A program made the translations under genes and the position numbers. Source: GCA-2706205 sp964215955 (lineage in GTDB: Bacteria; Bdellovibrionota; Bacteriovoracia; Bacteriovoracales; Bacteriovoracaceae). Taken from it: a stretch of DNA of 64,000 bases. The stretch is taken from the NCBI GenBank assembly GCA_964215955.1, contig CAXPDR010000027.1, positions 1 through 64,000 on the forward strand, read 5' to 3'. Positions 25,744-34,795 of the stretch are shown in pieces. Every line of letters starts with the position of its first letter. Within the stretch, counting starts at the first letter, position 1. The notes under the pieces were generated by a model. The model saw only the letters and a program-made list of their open reading frames with translations. It was not told where the DNA came from and did not search any database.

Positions 25744-25828
25744 TTTTTATTCCTTTGCTTTTAATTTAATATCTAGGGAGAATTCACTTAACATCTTGGG
25801 GAAGCCTGGTTCTAATTGCATTTAGCAA

Positions 25829-26782
25829 TTAGTATCTAGGCTTTTTATCAAAGTGATGTTCAGCATGTATTCTTCTTATTGTTCCAGATTGGCTTCTCAT
25901 AACCAGAGAGTGAGTCGTTGCTCCCCAGCTTTTAAATTTTACACCTTCAAGTAAAGACCCATCTGTCACACCTGTTGCTATAAACATAACATTGCCACTA
26001 GCAAGCTCTTCCATTGAGAAAACCTTATGAACATCTGGAATTCCCATTTCATTTGCCCTTTTAATTTCCTCATCATTTCTTGGTTTTAAAACTCCTTGAA
26101 AGTCTCCACCAAGACACCTTAATGCTGCTGCTGAGATAACTCCTTCCGGAGCCGCACCAATTCCAAAAAGAACATCAATTCCGGATTCTGGTAATGCGGT
26201 AGCAATAGCTGCTGACACATCTCCATCTCCAATCAAATTAATTCGACAACCAGTCTCTCTAAGTTCAGCAATAAGAGCTTCATGTCTTGGTCTATCTAAT
26301 ACAATAGCTGTTAAGTCCTGAATTCGACATTTCTTAGCTTCTGCAATTCTTTTTAGGTTTTCAGTAGCGCTGAGGGTGATATCAATTACCCCTTTGGCCT
26401 CAGGTCCTACTGCAATTTTATCCATATAAGTATCTGGAGCATGCATAAGGTTTCCTTTTTCTCCAACCGCCATAACGGAAATTGAATTATATCCACCAAC
26501 AGCACAAATTGTTGTTCCTTCTAGAGGGTCTACAGCGATTTCTAGTTCTGGACCATTTCCTGAACCAACCTGTTCACCTATATATAGCATTGGAGCTTCA
26601 TCTCTTTCACCTTCACCAATAACAACTGTTCCTTTACAGTCTACCGAGTCAAGCATAGATCTCATAGCATCCACTGCTGCTTTATCCGCTGCTTTCTCAT
26701 CACCTCTTCCCATTAATCTGGCCGAAGCGATAGCGGCCATTTCAGTAACTCTTACAAATTCAAGTGCTAAATTTCTATTCAC
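25829..26782 (-). CDS. glpX: Fructose-1,6-bisphosphatase, class II
   Basis: GlpX hydrolyses fructose 1,6-bisphosphate to fructose 6-phosphate, the committed step of gluconeogenesis, with a divalent metal. The 317 residues match the class II family: VIGEGERDEAPML, the metal/phosphate motif VDPLEGTT, and DVLFGIGAAPEGVISAAA. Some members also cleave sedoheptulose bisphosphate. The gene stands between the PilZ gene and the SRPBCC gene on the same strand but with gaps of about 80 bases on each side, so it may have its own promoter. Confidence 0.96.
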   Translation of the reverse strand: MNRNLALEFVRVTEMAAIASARLMGRGDEKAADKAAVDAMRSMLDSVDCKGTVVIGEGERDEAPMLYIGEQVGSGNGPELEIAVDPLEGTTICAVGGYNSISVMAVGEKGNLMHAPDTYMDKIAVGPEAKGVIDITLSATENLKRIAEAKKCRIQDLTAIVLDRPRHEALIAELRETGCRINLIGDGDVSAAIATALPESGIDVLFGIGAAPEGVISAAALRCLGGDFQGVLKPRNDEEIKRANEMGIPDVHKVFSMEELASGNVMFIATGVTDGSLLEGVKFKSWGATTHSLVMRSQSGTIRRIHAEHHFDKKPRY

Positions 26783-26861
26783 AATTAATCCTTTCTGTTA
26801 TTGATTAATTTTATCGTGGGAGTTTGGAATCATCAAACAATAAAAGGTTTTTTATAAAGAT

Positions 26862-27584
26862 CTAAGAATTTAATTTCAGTTTTAAAAAGTCTAAAGAAGT
26901 TGGACTAAGAAATTCCCGAGAGATTTGGTTAACTAAAGCCGCTGCTTTATCAATTTTATCATCATCCAAACTCTCATCCATTTTAAATACATATTCATCT
27001 TCAGAAATTAAAGGCGTTTCAATATCTCTTTTAGAGATGACTCTTGCCGTGCGTAAGCCCTTACCATCTTCCCATTCAACTAAATTTTCCATAATTAAAA
27101 CCTGGAAACGCGCAAACTCACCATCGCTATGTTGCCACACAAAGACTTCTACAGGACCATCGGCTCTTAACCAAAACTTTAAGTTGGCTGGGAGTTCGGA
27201 GCCTATATTCAATTGATGAACAGGTTTTAAAGATTTTGCAATCAATTCCAGATTAAGAAAATCCTGAACTTCTTCTCTGACACTTATTTCATTTGAAAAC
27301 TCTACACCTAGTCTTTTATCTGTTGTCCATTTTATAGTTCCATTAATTTCCAATTCTCTACCGGACCAATGCAGTCGTCCATGAATTTTTTCACCCTCAT
27401 TTAGATTGTGTTCACCACTTTTTAAAGCTAACTGCATACCAGAAAAGGATATATCTTTTACTTCAAATGCGTGTTCATCCATTGAATTACATTTAAATGT
27501 GAGATAACAAAATGGGAAACGGGGTAAGATTTTTTTTTCTAGCTCTTCAAAATCACTTTGTACCAAATGTAGATTACGACTCAT
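26862..27584 (-). CDS. PilZ-domain protein
   Basis: This 240-residue protein carries an N-terminal PilZ-like domain (about residues 18-100), the fold that often binds cyclic di-GMP. The second half of the signature is clear (VKDISFSGMQLAL, matching D-x-S-x-x-G). The first half, R-x-x-x-R, is only weakly present (PRFPFCY), so binding is uncertain. The region after residue 110 is unassigned. AAGGAA precedes the ATG. It could regulate motility or envelope functions; no partner is adjacent. Confidence 0.75.
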   Translation of the reverse strand: MSRNLHLVQSDFEELEKKILPRFPFCYLTFKCNSMDEHAFEVKDISFSGMQLALKSGEHNLNEGEKIHGRLHWSGRELEINGTIKWTTDKRLGVEFSNEISVREEVQDFLNLELIAKSLKPVHQLNIGSELPANLKFWLRADGPVEVFVWQHSDGEFARFQVLIMENLVEWEDGKGLRTARVISKRDIETPLISEDEYVFKMDESLDDDKIDKAAALVNQISREFLSPTSLDFLKLKLNS

Positions 27585-27728
27585 AACTTTCCTTTTTTAT
27601 TATCTTCTGATTATAGTTGTTAATGACATATGACTTAAGTAGGAAAATTAATTTTGACACAACGAAGCTATAAATCCATTTTCATAAAACCTTAGTCAAA
27701 ATAAAGTTAAATATGTTAACCTTTTTGC

Positions 27729-28376
27729 ATGCAAGAATCTACAATGACTGATGATCTAGAAATAAATAACCTACCAAATCGATTAACTATCTTCCGAGTC
27801 TTACTCATACCAGTAGTATTAACGCTTCTTTATTTGACCCAGCTCGATTTTTTTCATGAGCAAAAAAGTTTACTTGGTTGGACTGCGGGCTGGATTTGCG
27901 CACTAGCTTCATTTACAGATTTTCTAGATGGTTATATTGCCCGTAAACGAAATATCGTTACAATGTTCGGTTCTTTTCTTGATCCTATCGCAGATAAGTT
28001 TTTAACTGTTTCCTCACTTATCATGTTGCAATCCTTAGATAGAATTCCTAGTTTTGTTGTTATCGTTTTAGTTTTGCGAGAGATGTATATGACATCATTA
28101 AGACTACTCGCCACCAATGAAGGAGTCCTAGTTCCGGTAAATAATATTGGAAAATGGAAAACAGCGACTCAAATGATTGGAATTCCCCTATTAATGCCTT
28201 ATGAGGTCTGGAGAGGGATTCCCCTACCAAATATTGGATTAGGGCTTATCTATATTGCCTGTTTTCTTTCTCTTTGGTCTGCCATTCAATATACAATGAA
28301 TATGATTCAAAAGTTGAAACAAGCTAGAATTCAAAAGAAGCTTAAGAAGCAGCAAGGAAATGCAAATGAGCGCTAA
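27729..28376 (+). CDS. pgsA: CDP-diacylglycerol--glycerol-3-phosphate 3-phosphatidyltransferase
   Basis: PgsA makes phosphatidylglycerol phosphate from CDP-diacylglycerol, the entry to phosphatidylglycerol and cardiolipin. The 215-residue protein has the CDP-alcohol phosphotransferase signature (D-G-x2-A-R-x8-G-x3-D-x3-D) as DGYIARKRNIVTMFGSFLDPIAD, and about four membrane helices. The N-terminus NLPNRLTIFRVLLIPVV is also characteristic. Two start codons (27729 and 27744) are possible; neither has a strong ribosome site. It overlaps serB by about ten bases. Confidence 0.94.
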   Translation: MQESTMTDDLEINNLPNRLTIFRVLLIPVVLTLLYLTQLDFFHEQKSLLGWTAGWICALASFTDFLDGYIARKRNIVTMFGSFLDPIADKFLTVSSLIMLQSLDRIPSFVVIVLVLREMYMTSLRLLATNEGVLVPVNNIGKWKTATQMIGIPLLMPYEVWRGIPLPNIGLGLIYIACFLSLWSAIQYTMNMIQKLKQARIQKKLKKQQGNANER

Positions 28377-29550
28377 GTTAGTTTTAGTTAAAGTAAGTGG
28401 ACCAGATCATCCTGGAATAACCGCAGAGTTGATGAAATGTTTAATGAGCTCAGATGCAACACTTATAGATATGGGGCAATCGATTACTCATGATTTATTA
28501 TCTTTAAGTTTTCTATTTAAAATTTCCAATTTCGAAGAAGACTCTCCCCTCTTAAAAGATCTTTTATTTCAAGCAAATAAAATGAATATGAGTCTAAAAT
28601 TTAAAATTGTAGATGATCTAAAACAAATAAACCAAGCAGGAGAAAAGTTTATTCTGAGTTGCGTTTCTTTAACTGGTATTACATCAGCCTTTTTATTTGA
28701 TGTTTCTGCAACTCTTGCTAAAAATAATATTAATATTCAAAGAATTGATAATGTTTCAAAAGAAAATTTAATCTCCCTTGATATTACGACCTTGGCCATA
28801 GATGCCAAAGTCAACTGGGAAAGAGTTAAAGAGGACCTCTTAAGTATAAGCACTAAACATTCTACGGATATGGCGCTACTCAAAGATAATGTTTGGCGAA
28901 GAAATAAAAGACTCATTGTTTTTGATATGGATTCAACCCTTATTCAGTCTGAAGTTATTGTAGAAATGGCAAAGGTCCATGGAGTTGGTGATAAAGTTCA
29001 TCAAATTACAGAAAAAGCTATGAACGGTAAAATTGATTTTGATGAAAGTCTTAAACAAAGGGTTCAATTACTAGCTGGACTTTCTGAAGAACAACTTAAA
29101 AATATTCTCTCTCACATTAAACTCACTGAAGGGGTTGAAGAGTTTGTTCAAACAGTTAAAAAGCTTGGATATAAAACGGCCATTATCTCAGGTGGATTCA
29201 ATTACTTTGCCACTTACTTCAAAGAACTTCTAGGTATAGATTATGCATTTGCTAATGATTTGGAAGTATCAGATGGAGTATTAACAGGAAAAGTAAAAGG
29301 CTCAATTGTTAATGCAGAAAAAAAAGCGATGTTAGTTGAAATGCTTGCACAGCAAGAAGACATTAACCTTGAGCAGGTTGTAGCCATTGGTGATGGTGCA
29401 AATGACCTTCAAATGCTAGCAAAAGCAGGTTTAGGAATTGCTTTTCATGCTAAAGAAATAGTGAAACAAAATGCTGAACAACACATGAGTCATGGACCTA
29501 TGACAAGTATTTTATATTTTCTTGGGATACCAGAAAAACTGGATATTTAA
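28366..29550 (+). CDS. serB: Phosphoserine phosphatase with N-terminal ACT domains
   Basis: SerB removes phosphate from phosphoserine, the last step of serine synthesis. The 394-residue protein has two N-terminal ACT-like regions (from KLVLVKVSGPDHPGITAEL, about 1-165), likely for amino-acid sensing, then the HAD phosphatase domain: nucleophile motif FDMDSTLIQSE, TAIISGGFNYFA, and GDGANDLQMLAKAGLGIAF. ATG 28366 is preferred over 28360 because AAGGA is seven bases upstream. It overlaps the pgsA end and is followed after one base by the LRR gene. Confidence 0.96.
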   Translation: MSAKLVLVKVSGPDHPGITAELMKCLMSSDATLIDMGQSITHDLLSLSFLFKISNFEEDSPLLKDLLFQANKMNMSLKFKIVDDLKQINQAGEKFILSCVSLTGITSAFLFDVSATLAKNNINIQRIDNVSKENLISLDITTLAIDAKVNWERVKEDLLSISTKHSTDMALLKDNVWRRNKRLIVFDMDSTLIQSEVIVEMAKVHGVGDKVHQITEKAMNGKIDFDESLKQRVQLLAGLSEEQLKNILSHIKLTEGVEEFVQTVKKLGYKTAIISGGFNYFATYFKELLGIDYAFANDLEVSDGVLTGKVKGSIVNAEKKAMLVEMLAQQEDINLEQVVAIGDGANDLQMLAKAGLGIAFHAKEIVKQNAEQHMSHGPMTSILYFLGIPEKLDI

Positions 29551-29551
29551 T

Positions 29552-30172
29552 ATGGCCATATATAAAAATCTAAAAAAAGCCCTACTTGATATCGAAAATG
29601 CCACAACATTAAAAATTAAAGTCTCCGATAAATTAAATGAAGATTTATTTCAACTCACTAATTTAGAAAGTCTTTATTTACAATCTGAAAAAATGAGTGA
29701 GTTATCAAATTCATTCTCAAAGTTAACTAAACTAAAGACCCTATATATTACCTCCCCAAAATTAAATACTGTTTCATCATCAATTATTCACTTACCTCAA
29801 CTTACAACTCTAAGCTTAACCGGATGCCAAATAAAAGAGTTTAAAATTGAAATAGGAAAACCTATAGAAATAAAAAGTCTATTGCTGAACAAAAACGTCA
29901 TAGATTCACTTCCTTTAAATCTCGAAAACCTAGAAAGCTTAGAGGTATTAAATTTAAATGATAATAAGATCTCTCAAGTCCCTCAAAGCTTATTAAATTT
30001 AATTAATTTAAAAAAGCTCAATTTAGACAGGAATTCTTTAGAAGTACTGGATACAAAAATGTTATTAAAACTAAAATATTTGAATTCAATTTCATTAGAT
30101 GGAAATGCCTTTAGCGAAGAAGAGAAGCAAAAAATCGAAAATGATCTTAATTATATATTTTCTGAAATTTAA
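29552..30172 (+). CDS. Leucine-rich repeat protein
   Basis: This protein of 206 residues, starting one base after the serB stop, consists of leucine-rich repeats (for example LTNLESLYLQSEKMSEL, LESLEVLNLNDNKISQVP, LINLKKLNLDRNSLEVL), about seven in all, of the bacterial 22-23 residue type. There is no signal peptide, so it is probably cytoplasmic and a protein-binding scaffold. The C-terminal 26 bases overlap the convergent kinase gene. Partner unknown. Confidence 0.82.
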   Translation: MAIYKNLKKALLDIENATTLKIKVSDKLNEDLFQLTNLESLYLQSEKMSELSNSFSKLTKLKTLYITSPKLNTVSSSIIHLPQLTTLSLTGCQIKEFKIEIGKPIEIKSLLLNKNVIDSLPLNLENLESLEVLNLNDNKISQVPQSLLNLINLKKLNLDRNSLEVLDTKMLLKLKYLNSISLDGNAFSEEEKQKIENDLNYIFSEI

Positions 30173-31463
30173 GTGTAAAAACATTTCCCTTTTCGGATGA
30201 CTCTATTTCTAAATTTCCTTTATGAAAATGAAGAAAGGTTCGAACAAGTCTTAAACCAACACCAAACCCTTTCTCTCCCCGTGTACCATCGGTTGAACTT
30301 TTTCCGTCACCAGAAATAATTTTCTTTATTTGTTCATCACTAATTTTTGCCCCTTTATCTGCAATAACGACAAAAACAAATCTCTCATCCTCACTCAATT
30401 TAATTCTAATTAAAGATTTATCGGGTGAAAATTTAATAGAATTTGAGAGGAGATTTCTAAAAACCGTTTCAAGCATCGTAGAGTCATGTTTGAGCTGCAC
30501 ATACTTTAATTCAGGCTTAAGAGATATCTCTTTTAAATCAGCAGCTTCCTTGACATAAGAAATAGAGTTTTCCAAGGTTGCTAAAAGATTAGAGCTATTT
30601 TCTTTAAAGCTCGATTCCTCATTCTTTTCCTTATTAAATGTCCAATTTAAAAGGTCCTTAACAAGCTCTTCTATTTTATAGGCATTCACTTTAATGCTTT
30701 CTAAATGATCAATTTGTCTATCATACCTATCATTATTCACATCCCTTTTCCCTATACTTGTACGCATTAAGACAACTTGTAGAGGTGTTCGAATATCATG
30801 GGCCAGGACACTCAACATTTTGGTTTTCATATCAATAAGTTCTTGAAACTTTTGATTACTTAAATATTCAAATCTTAAATGACGATGATTATTTCTACAA
30901 AAAAACCATAAAATTACATTTGAAGAAATAATGATAAAACTAATTAAATAAAAATTAGGATCTCCTCTGTCTGCTAAAAATATATAAACACAAGTAATTA
31001 AGAAACTACTTATGAAAGCATAAATGGATCGTCCCGGTAACATTATATAAAATGATGAATACATAATCATAGTCCCAATATGAAGGGTTTTACTCAACCC
31101 ACCGGTAAAAATAGTGAGCATAAAAATAATAAGGACGCTCATGAGTTGCAAGACAAAGCAATATTCATAAAGAAACTTTGGAAATTTAATATTTTTAAAT
31201 CTATAGATAAAGTGAATACAAAGGGCCAAAAAAAAAGCTCTCGTCCCCATTAAAACTTCTGGACTTCCGGTGACAAATTCTCTTTTAAAATCGAAAATGC
31301 CATGAAAAAAGAATAAAAAAGTGCATATAAAGTAGCTTAGAAGAAAATAACTTTTTCTTTTGGCAAAATGGAAATTGAGAAACTCTTTCTCTGTTTCTTC
31401 GTTACGAAATTCACCAAAGAAGTTTATTTGGTCCTTAAATTCACTTACACTATTTATTTCCAT
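30147..31463 (-). CDS. Sensor histidine kinase with a multi-helix membrane domain
   Basis: This 438-residue protein has an N-terminal domain of about six membrane helices (about residues 35-190), then the dimerisation domain with the H-box VLAHDIRTPLQVV, which includes the phosphorylated His, and a HATPase domain with the N-box NLLSNSIKFSP and the G-box GFGVGLRLVRTF. No cognate regulator is adjacent; the nearest is a single-domain receiver at 37.5 kb. The signal is unknown, but sensing within the membrane is likely because no periplasmic domain is visible. Confidence 0.92.
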   Translation of the reverse strand: MEINSVSEFKDQINFFGEFRNEETEKEFLNFHFAKRKSYFLLSYFICTFLFFFHGIFDFKREFVTGSPEVLMGTRAFFLALCIHFIYRFKNIKFPKFLYEYCFVLQLMSVLIIFMLTIFTGGLSKTLHIGTMIMYSSFYIMLPGRSIYAFISSFLITCVYIFLADRGDPNFYLISFIIISSNVILWFFCRNNHRHLRFEYLSNQKFQELIDMKTKMLSVLAHDIRTPLQVVLMRTSIGKRDVNNDRYDRQIDHLESIKVNAYKIEELVKDLLNWTFNKEKNEESSFKENSSNLLATLENSISYVKEAADLKEISLKPELKYVQLKHDSTMLETVFRNLLSNSIKFSPDKSLIRIKLSEDERFVFVVIADKGAKISDEQIKKIISGDGKSSTDGTRGEKGFGVGLRLVRTFLHFHKGNLEIESSEKGNVFTLKFQKIYN

Positions 31464-31650
31464 ATAAATCCCTTTCGGAATATTTTCTTAAATTAATAAG
31501 GATTATTTAATCTTCACGACAATAAATTATTGAATTTACTTGTTTTATAACTGTCTAATTTTTAAACACCCTAAAGATAATTTTCAATATTTCGTTTTGT
31601 CATCCCAGTCTTTGCTAGACTACCTTTAAAGATTAACAACAAGGATAATT

Positions 31651-32280
31651 ATGAAAGCAATTCTGGCCTTAGCTGCAGCGATTATAATTTTAACGAGCTG
31701 TGTACCACCAACTCATGAAGATAGAATATCAGCTTCTAGAGATTTAGGTTTTAATCCCACAGGGGACATAGATCATCCATGCGCTCAAGAACAACTAGAA
31801 AAATTTAGTTTAGAATTAACGGATGAAACGAGCAAAGTTGATCTTGCTAGATTTGCTTTAAACAATAATATAACCGAGATAAAGGTTCAAGTTGAGGACC
31901 TGGCGGAGACAAGATGCAAAAGAGTTATCATCTCTGGACACGAAGATATGATGCCAAAAAGTTGTGATGAAAGCACATTAATTGGCGAAGTTAAAGAGCT
32001 TGGAAAAACTGAGATATCGATGCAAGATGGTGTTTTAGAAATTTTTATCACAGCTCAAGCTTCTATCAACACTGATATTATCTATTCAGTAGAAGAATCT
32101 AGTGTTGTAGAATCTACTATTAACACGAGTCTCAAAACCAAAGGTGAAACTAATTACATCGACTTAAAAATGTTTGATCAAATGTCTAAAATACAAAATT
32201 TCATTCCAGAAGACCAAATTGAAAATATAAGCTACTCTTGTAGTGAAATGCTAACGGCAGATCAGCTACTCGCTCTATAA
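31651..32280 (+). CDS. Lipoprotein of unknown function
   Basis: This 209-residue protein has a signal sequence and lipobox (ILTSC, Cys17). The mature part contains three further cysteines (in HPCAQE, TRCKRV, KSCDES) and one near the C-terminus (YSCSEM), suggesting disulfides in the periplasm. An AAGGAT site precedes the ATG. No family is recognised. It converges on clpB with an eight-base gap. Confidence 0.72.
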   Translation: MKAILALAAAIIILTSCVPPTHEDRISASRDLGFNPTGDIDHPCAQEQLEKFSLELTDETSKVDLARFALNNNITEIKVQVEDLAETRCKRVIISGHEDMMPKSCDESTLIGEVKELGKTEISMQDGVLEIFITAQASINTDIIYSVEESSVVESTINTSLKTKGETNYIDLKMFDQMSKIQNFIPEDQIENISYSCSEMLTADQLLAL

Positions 32281-32288
32281 TATGATGC

Positions 32289-34652
32289 TTATTTTACAAT
32301 GGCATTGAGTTCTTCTCCATTGAGATCGATCTTAACCTCTTTATCTTCAAGTTTACCTGATAATACCATTTTAGATAAAGGTCTTATAACTAGACGATTA
32401 AAAACCGAAGCTAATGGCCTTGCACCATATTGTTCACTAAATCCAAGTTTACCTAAGTGATCAATGGCTTCTTGAGTAAAAGAAACTGTAAATTTTTGTC
32501 CCTTGATTCTCTTTTTTAATAAATCAATTTGTTTTTGCACAAGATCGTTCATGACTGAATTATCAATAGCTTTATAATCTAAAACAGCGTCCAAACGCCC
32601 AATAACCTCAGGTTTAAAATCAAGCTCAACTGCCTTAGAATTCGTGGTAAGCATCAAAACCGTATTTTTAAAGTTAATAGTACGACCTTTATTATCCGTT
32701 AGCCGTCCATCATCAAGGATTTGTAAAAGTATATCTGAAAAGTCAGGATGAGCTTTTTCTATTTCATCAAATAGAATAACAGAATATGGTCTTCTTCTAA
32801 CAGCTTCCGTTAAAACACCCCCATCATCATATCCAACATAACCAGCTGGTGCACCAATAAGCTTGGCAACTGAATGTTTTTCAGAAAATTCGCTCATATC
32901 GAGTCTGATAATATTTGTTTCATTATCGAATAAATACTCAGCTAAGGCCTTTGCTGTCTCTGTTTTTCCTACACCAGTAGGGCCTTTTAACATAAAAGAA
33001 CCAAGTGGCCGAGTTTCATCTGTTAATCCTGCATAGCTAGCAAGTAAAGTTTCAGCAATTTCATGAATAGCTGAATCCTGTCCAAAAACTCTTTGTTTCA
33101 GATCTTTTTCCAAGTTTAATAGATTCTCTTGTTGAGACTTTAAAATTTTCTCTACGGGAATCCCTGTATGTCTAGCTATAATGCTAGCGATATTTTCTTT
33201 ATCTAATTCCCAATTGTGATTTAATCCATCAAGTTCTTTTTCAACCTCAGGTATAAGGGAATATTTTAATCTAGATGCTTCTTCGTAGTTTTGTTCTCTT
33301 TCTGCTTTATCTAAATCAAATTTAAGCCTATCAAGTTTACTTTTAATTTCACCAACTTTCTTAAGTGAATTAACATTTTGCTCCCATAAGACATAAGCTT
33401 CATCAAATTTCTTTTGAAGATTTGTCACCTCACTTTTGAGTTCACTATTATCTTCAACTTGAGCTAAAATCCTTTTATTTCTTATTTGAGACTGTAAAAG
33501 CTCTAATTCAGCTGGCATCGCTTCAGCAGAAAGTTTTAATGCGGATGCCGACTCGTCAATAAGATCAATGGCTTTGTCTGGGAGGTTCTTATCAGTAATA
33601 TACTGATCTGATAACATAACAGCATTGTAAATAGCATCATCTGTAATTTTAATTCCATGGTGTCCTTCAAATTTTTCTTTTAAGCCCATTAAAATTTCAA
33701 TAGAATCTTCTTTGGTCGGTTCCCAAACCGGAACCTGTCTAAATCTACGCTCTAAGGCCGGATCTTTTAATATATATTTTTGAAACTCATCTTCGGTCGT
33801 TGCTCCTATACAGTGCAGCTCACCTCTAGAGAGGGCGGGTTTTAGTAAATTTGCTGCATCCATTGCACCATCAGTTTTACCCGCTCCAATAATCTGATGA
33901 ATTTCATCGATAAAAATGATGTATTGCCCAGCACCTTCTTTCGCAAATTTTAGAAGGTGTTGAATTCTTTCTTCAAACTCACCTCTATATTTTGTTCCTG
34001 CGATCAATGAGCCCAATTCCATGGAATAAACTGTTTTTCCTTTTAATACGTCAGGAACACTTCCCTTAACTATTGCTTCTGCTAATCCTTCAACAATTGC
34101 AGTTTTACCAACACCTGCTGGACCAACTAATACAGGATTATTCTTAGATCTTCTTCCTAAGATCTCCATGACGGCCCTAATTTCTTTGGTTCTTCCTATA
34201 ACAGGATCTAGTTTTCCATCTAAGGCTTTTTCATTCAAATTAATTAAGAAACTTGGAATTTCTGTTTTATCATCCTCCCCTGAACCCAATTTAGAAAAAT
34301 CAAAATTTAAATTAGGAAAGATATTAGGCAGAAAACGTAATAAGTTTTTCTCGCTTATTTCTTGCTTACCGCTTTGAGCGGCATGCCCGCCAGCTTGAGT
34401 TAGCCATGAAGAAAGTGTAGCACTTGGTCTGATTTGATCGACAGTTAATTGAGAACTTGACTTAGGTAGTAGATTTATTAATTCCTCTACTTGTCCTAAG
34501 ACTTCTTGCATGGCCCTAGAAGCATATGAGCTTGGGTTGGAAATTAGACCATAGAGTAAATGTGCCGGAGCAAGCTCTGTATTTTGACTTTCAATTGCCT
34601 TTGATTGTGCAATATCAAGCGAACCACCAACAACTTTATCAAAATTATTCAT
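32289..34652 (-). CDS. clpB: ClpB-type disaggregase with a shortened second ATPase domain
   Basis: ClpB is a hexameric AAA+ machine that, with DnaK, rescues aggregated proteins. The 787-residue protein has the N-terminal Clp repeat domain, NBD1 (Walker A GPAGVGKT, Walker B FIDEIHQIIGAG, arginine finger ALERRFRQV), a coiled middle domain (EIKSKLDRLKFDLDKAERE to LIPEVEKEL) and NBD2 (GPTGVGKTETAKALAEYLF, LFDEIEKAHPD). The middle domain marks it as ClpB rather than ClpA or ClpC. It is about 70 residues shorter than the usual 857. Part of the loss lies in NBD2, where sensor TTN is followed almost directly by FKPEVIGRLD; the usual stretch of about 25 residues is missing. Confidence 0.9.
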   Translation of the reverse strand: MNNFDKVVGGSLDIAQSKAIESQNTELAPAHLLYGLISNPSSYASRAMQEVLGQVEELINLLPKSSSQLTVDQIRPSATLSSWLTQAGGHAAQSGKQEISEKNLLRFLPNIFPNLNFDFSKLGSGEDDKTEIPSFLINLNEKALDGKLDPVIGRTKEIRAVMEILGRRSKNNPVLVGPAGVGKTAIVEGLAEAIVKGSVPDVLKGKTVYSMELGSLIAGTKYRGEFEERIQHLLKFAKEGAGQYIIFIDEIHQIIGAGKTDGAMDAANLLKPALSRGELHCIGATTEDEFQKYILKDPALERRFRQVPVWEPTKEDSIEILMGLKEKFEGHHGIKITDDAIYNAVMLSDQYITDKNLPDKAIDLIDESASALKLSAEAMPAELELLQSQIRNKRILAQVEDNSELKSEVTNLQKKFDEAYVLWEQNVNSLKKVGEIKSKLDRLKFDLDKAEREQNYEEASRLKYSLIPEVEKELDGLNHNWELDKENIASIIARHTGIPVEKILKSQQENLLNLEKDLKQRVFGQDSAIHEIAETLLASYAGLTDETRPLGSFMLKGPTGVGKTETAKALAEYLFDNETNIIRLDMSEFSEKHSVAKLIGAPAGYVGYDDGGVLTEAVRRRPYSVILFDEIEKAHPDFSDILLQILDDGRLTDNKGRTINFKNTVLMLTTNSKAVELDFKPEVIGRLDAVLDYKAIDNSVMNDLVQKQIDLLKKRIKGQKFTVSFTQEAIDHLGKLGFSEQYGARPLASVFNRLVIRPLSKMVLSGKLEDKEVKIDLNGEELNAIVK

Positions 34653-34795
34653 TACTTAACTCCTTGTTTTTGTTCTGTAATGCCTTAATTAAAATATGGG
34701 GGCTAAAACTCTAGAGTCAAGGGGCAATTGATAAAAAATGACAAAGTTAGTTTAAGTTCGTAGAATTTTATAAAAATCTAACAAGGTAAATTAAA

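Noticed and set aside
25812..25832. Hairpin CTAATTGC / GCAATTAG at the glpX stop
   Set aside because: The stem is AT-rich and no T-run follows on the minus strand, so it is not called a terminator.
32289..34652. Idea that the ClpB middle domain is shortened
   Set aside because: On a closer by-eye alignment the coiled region is nearly full length; the clear deletion is in the second ATPase domain.
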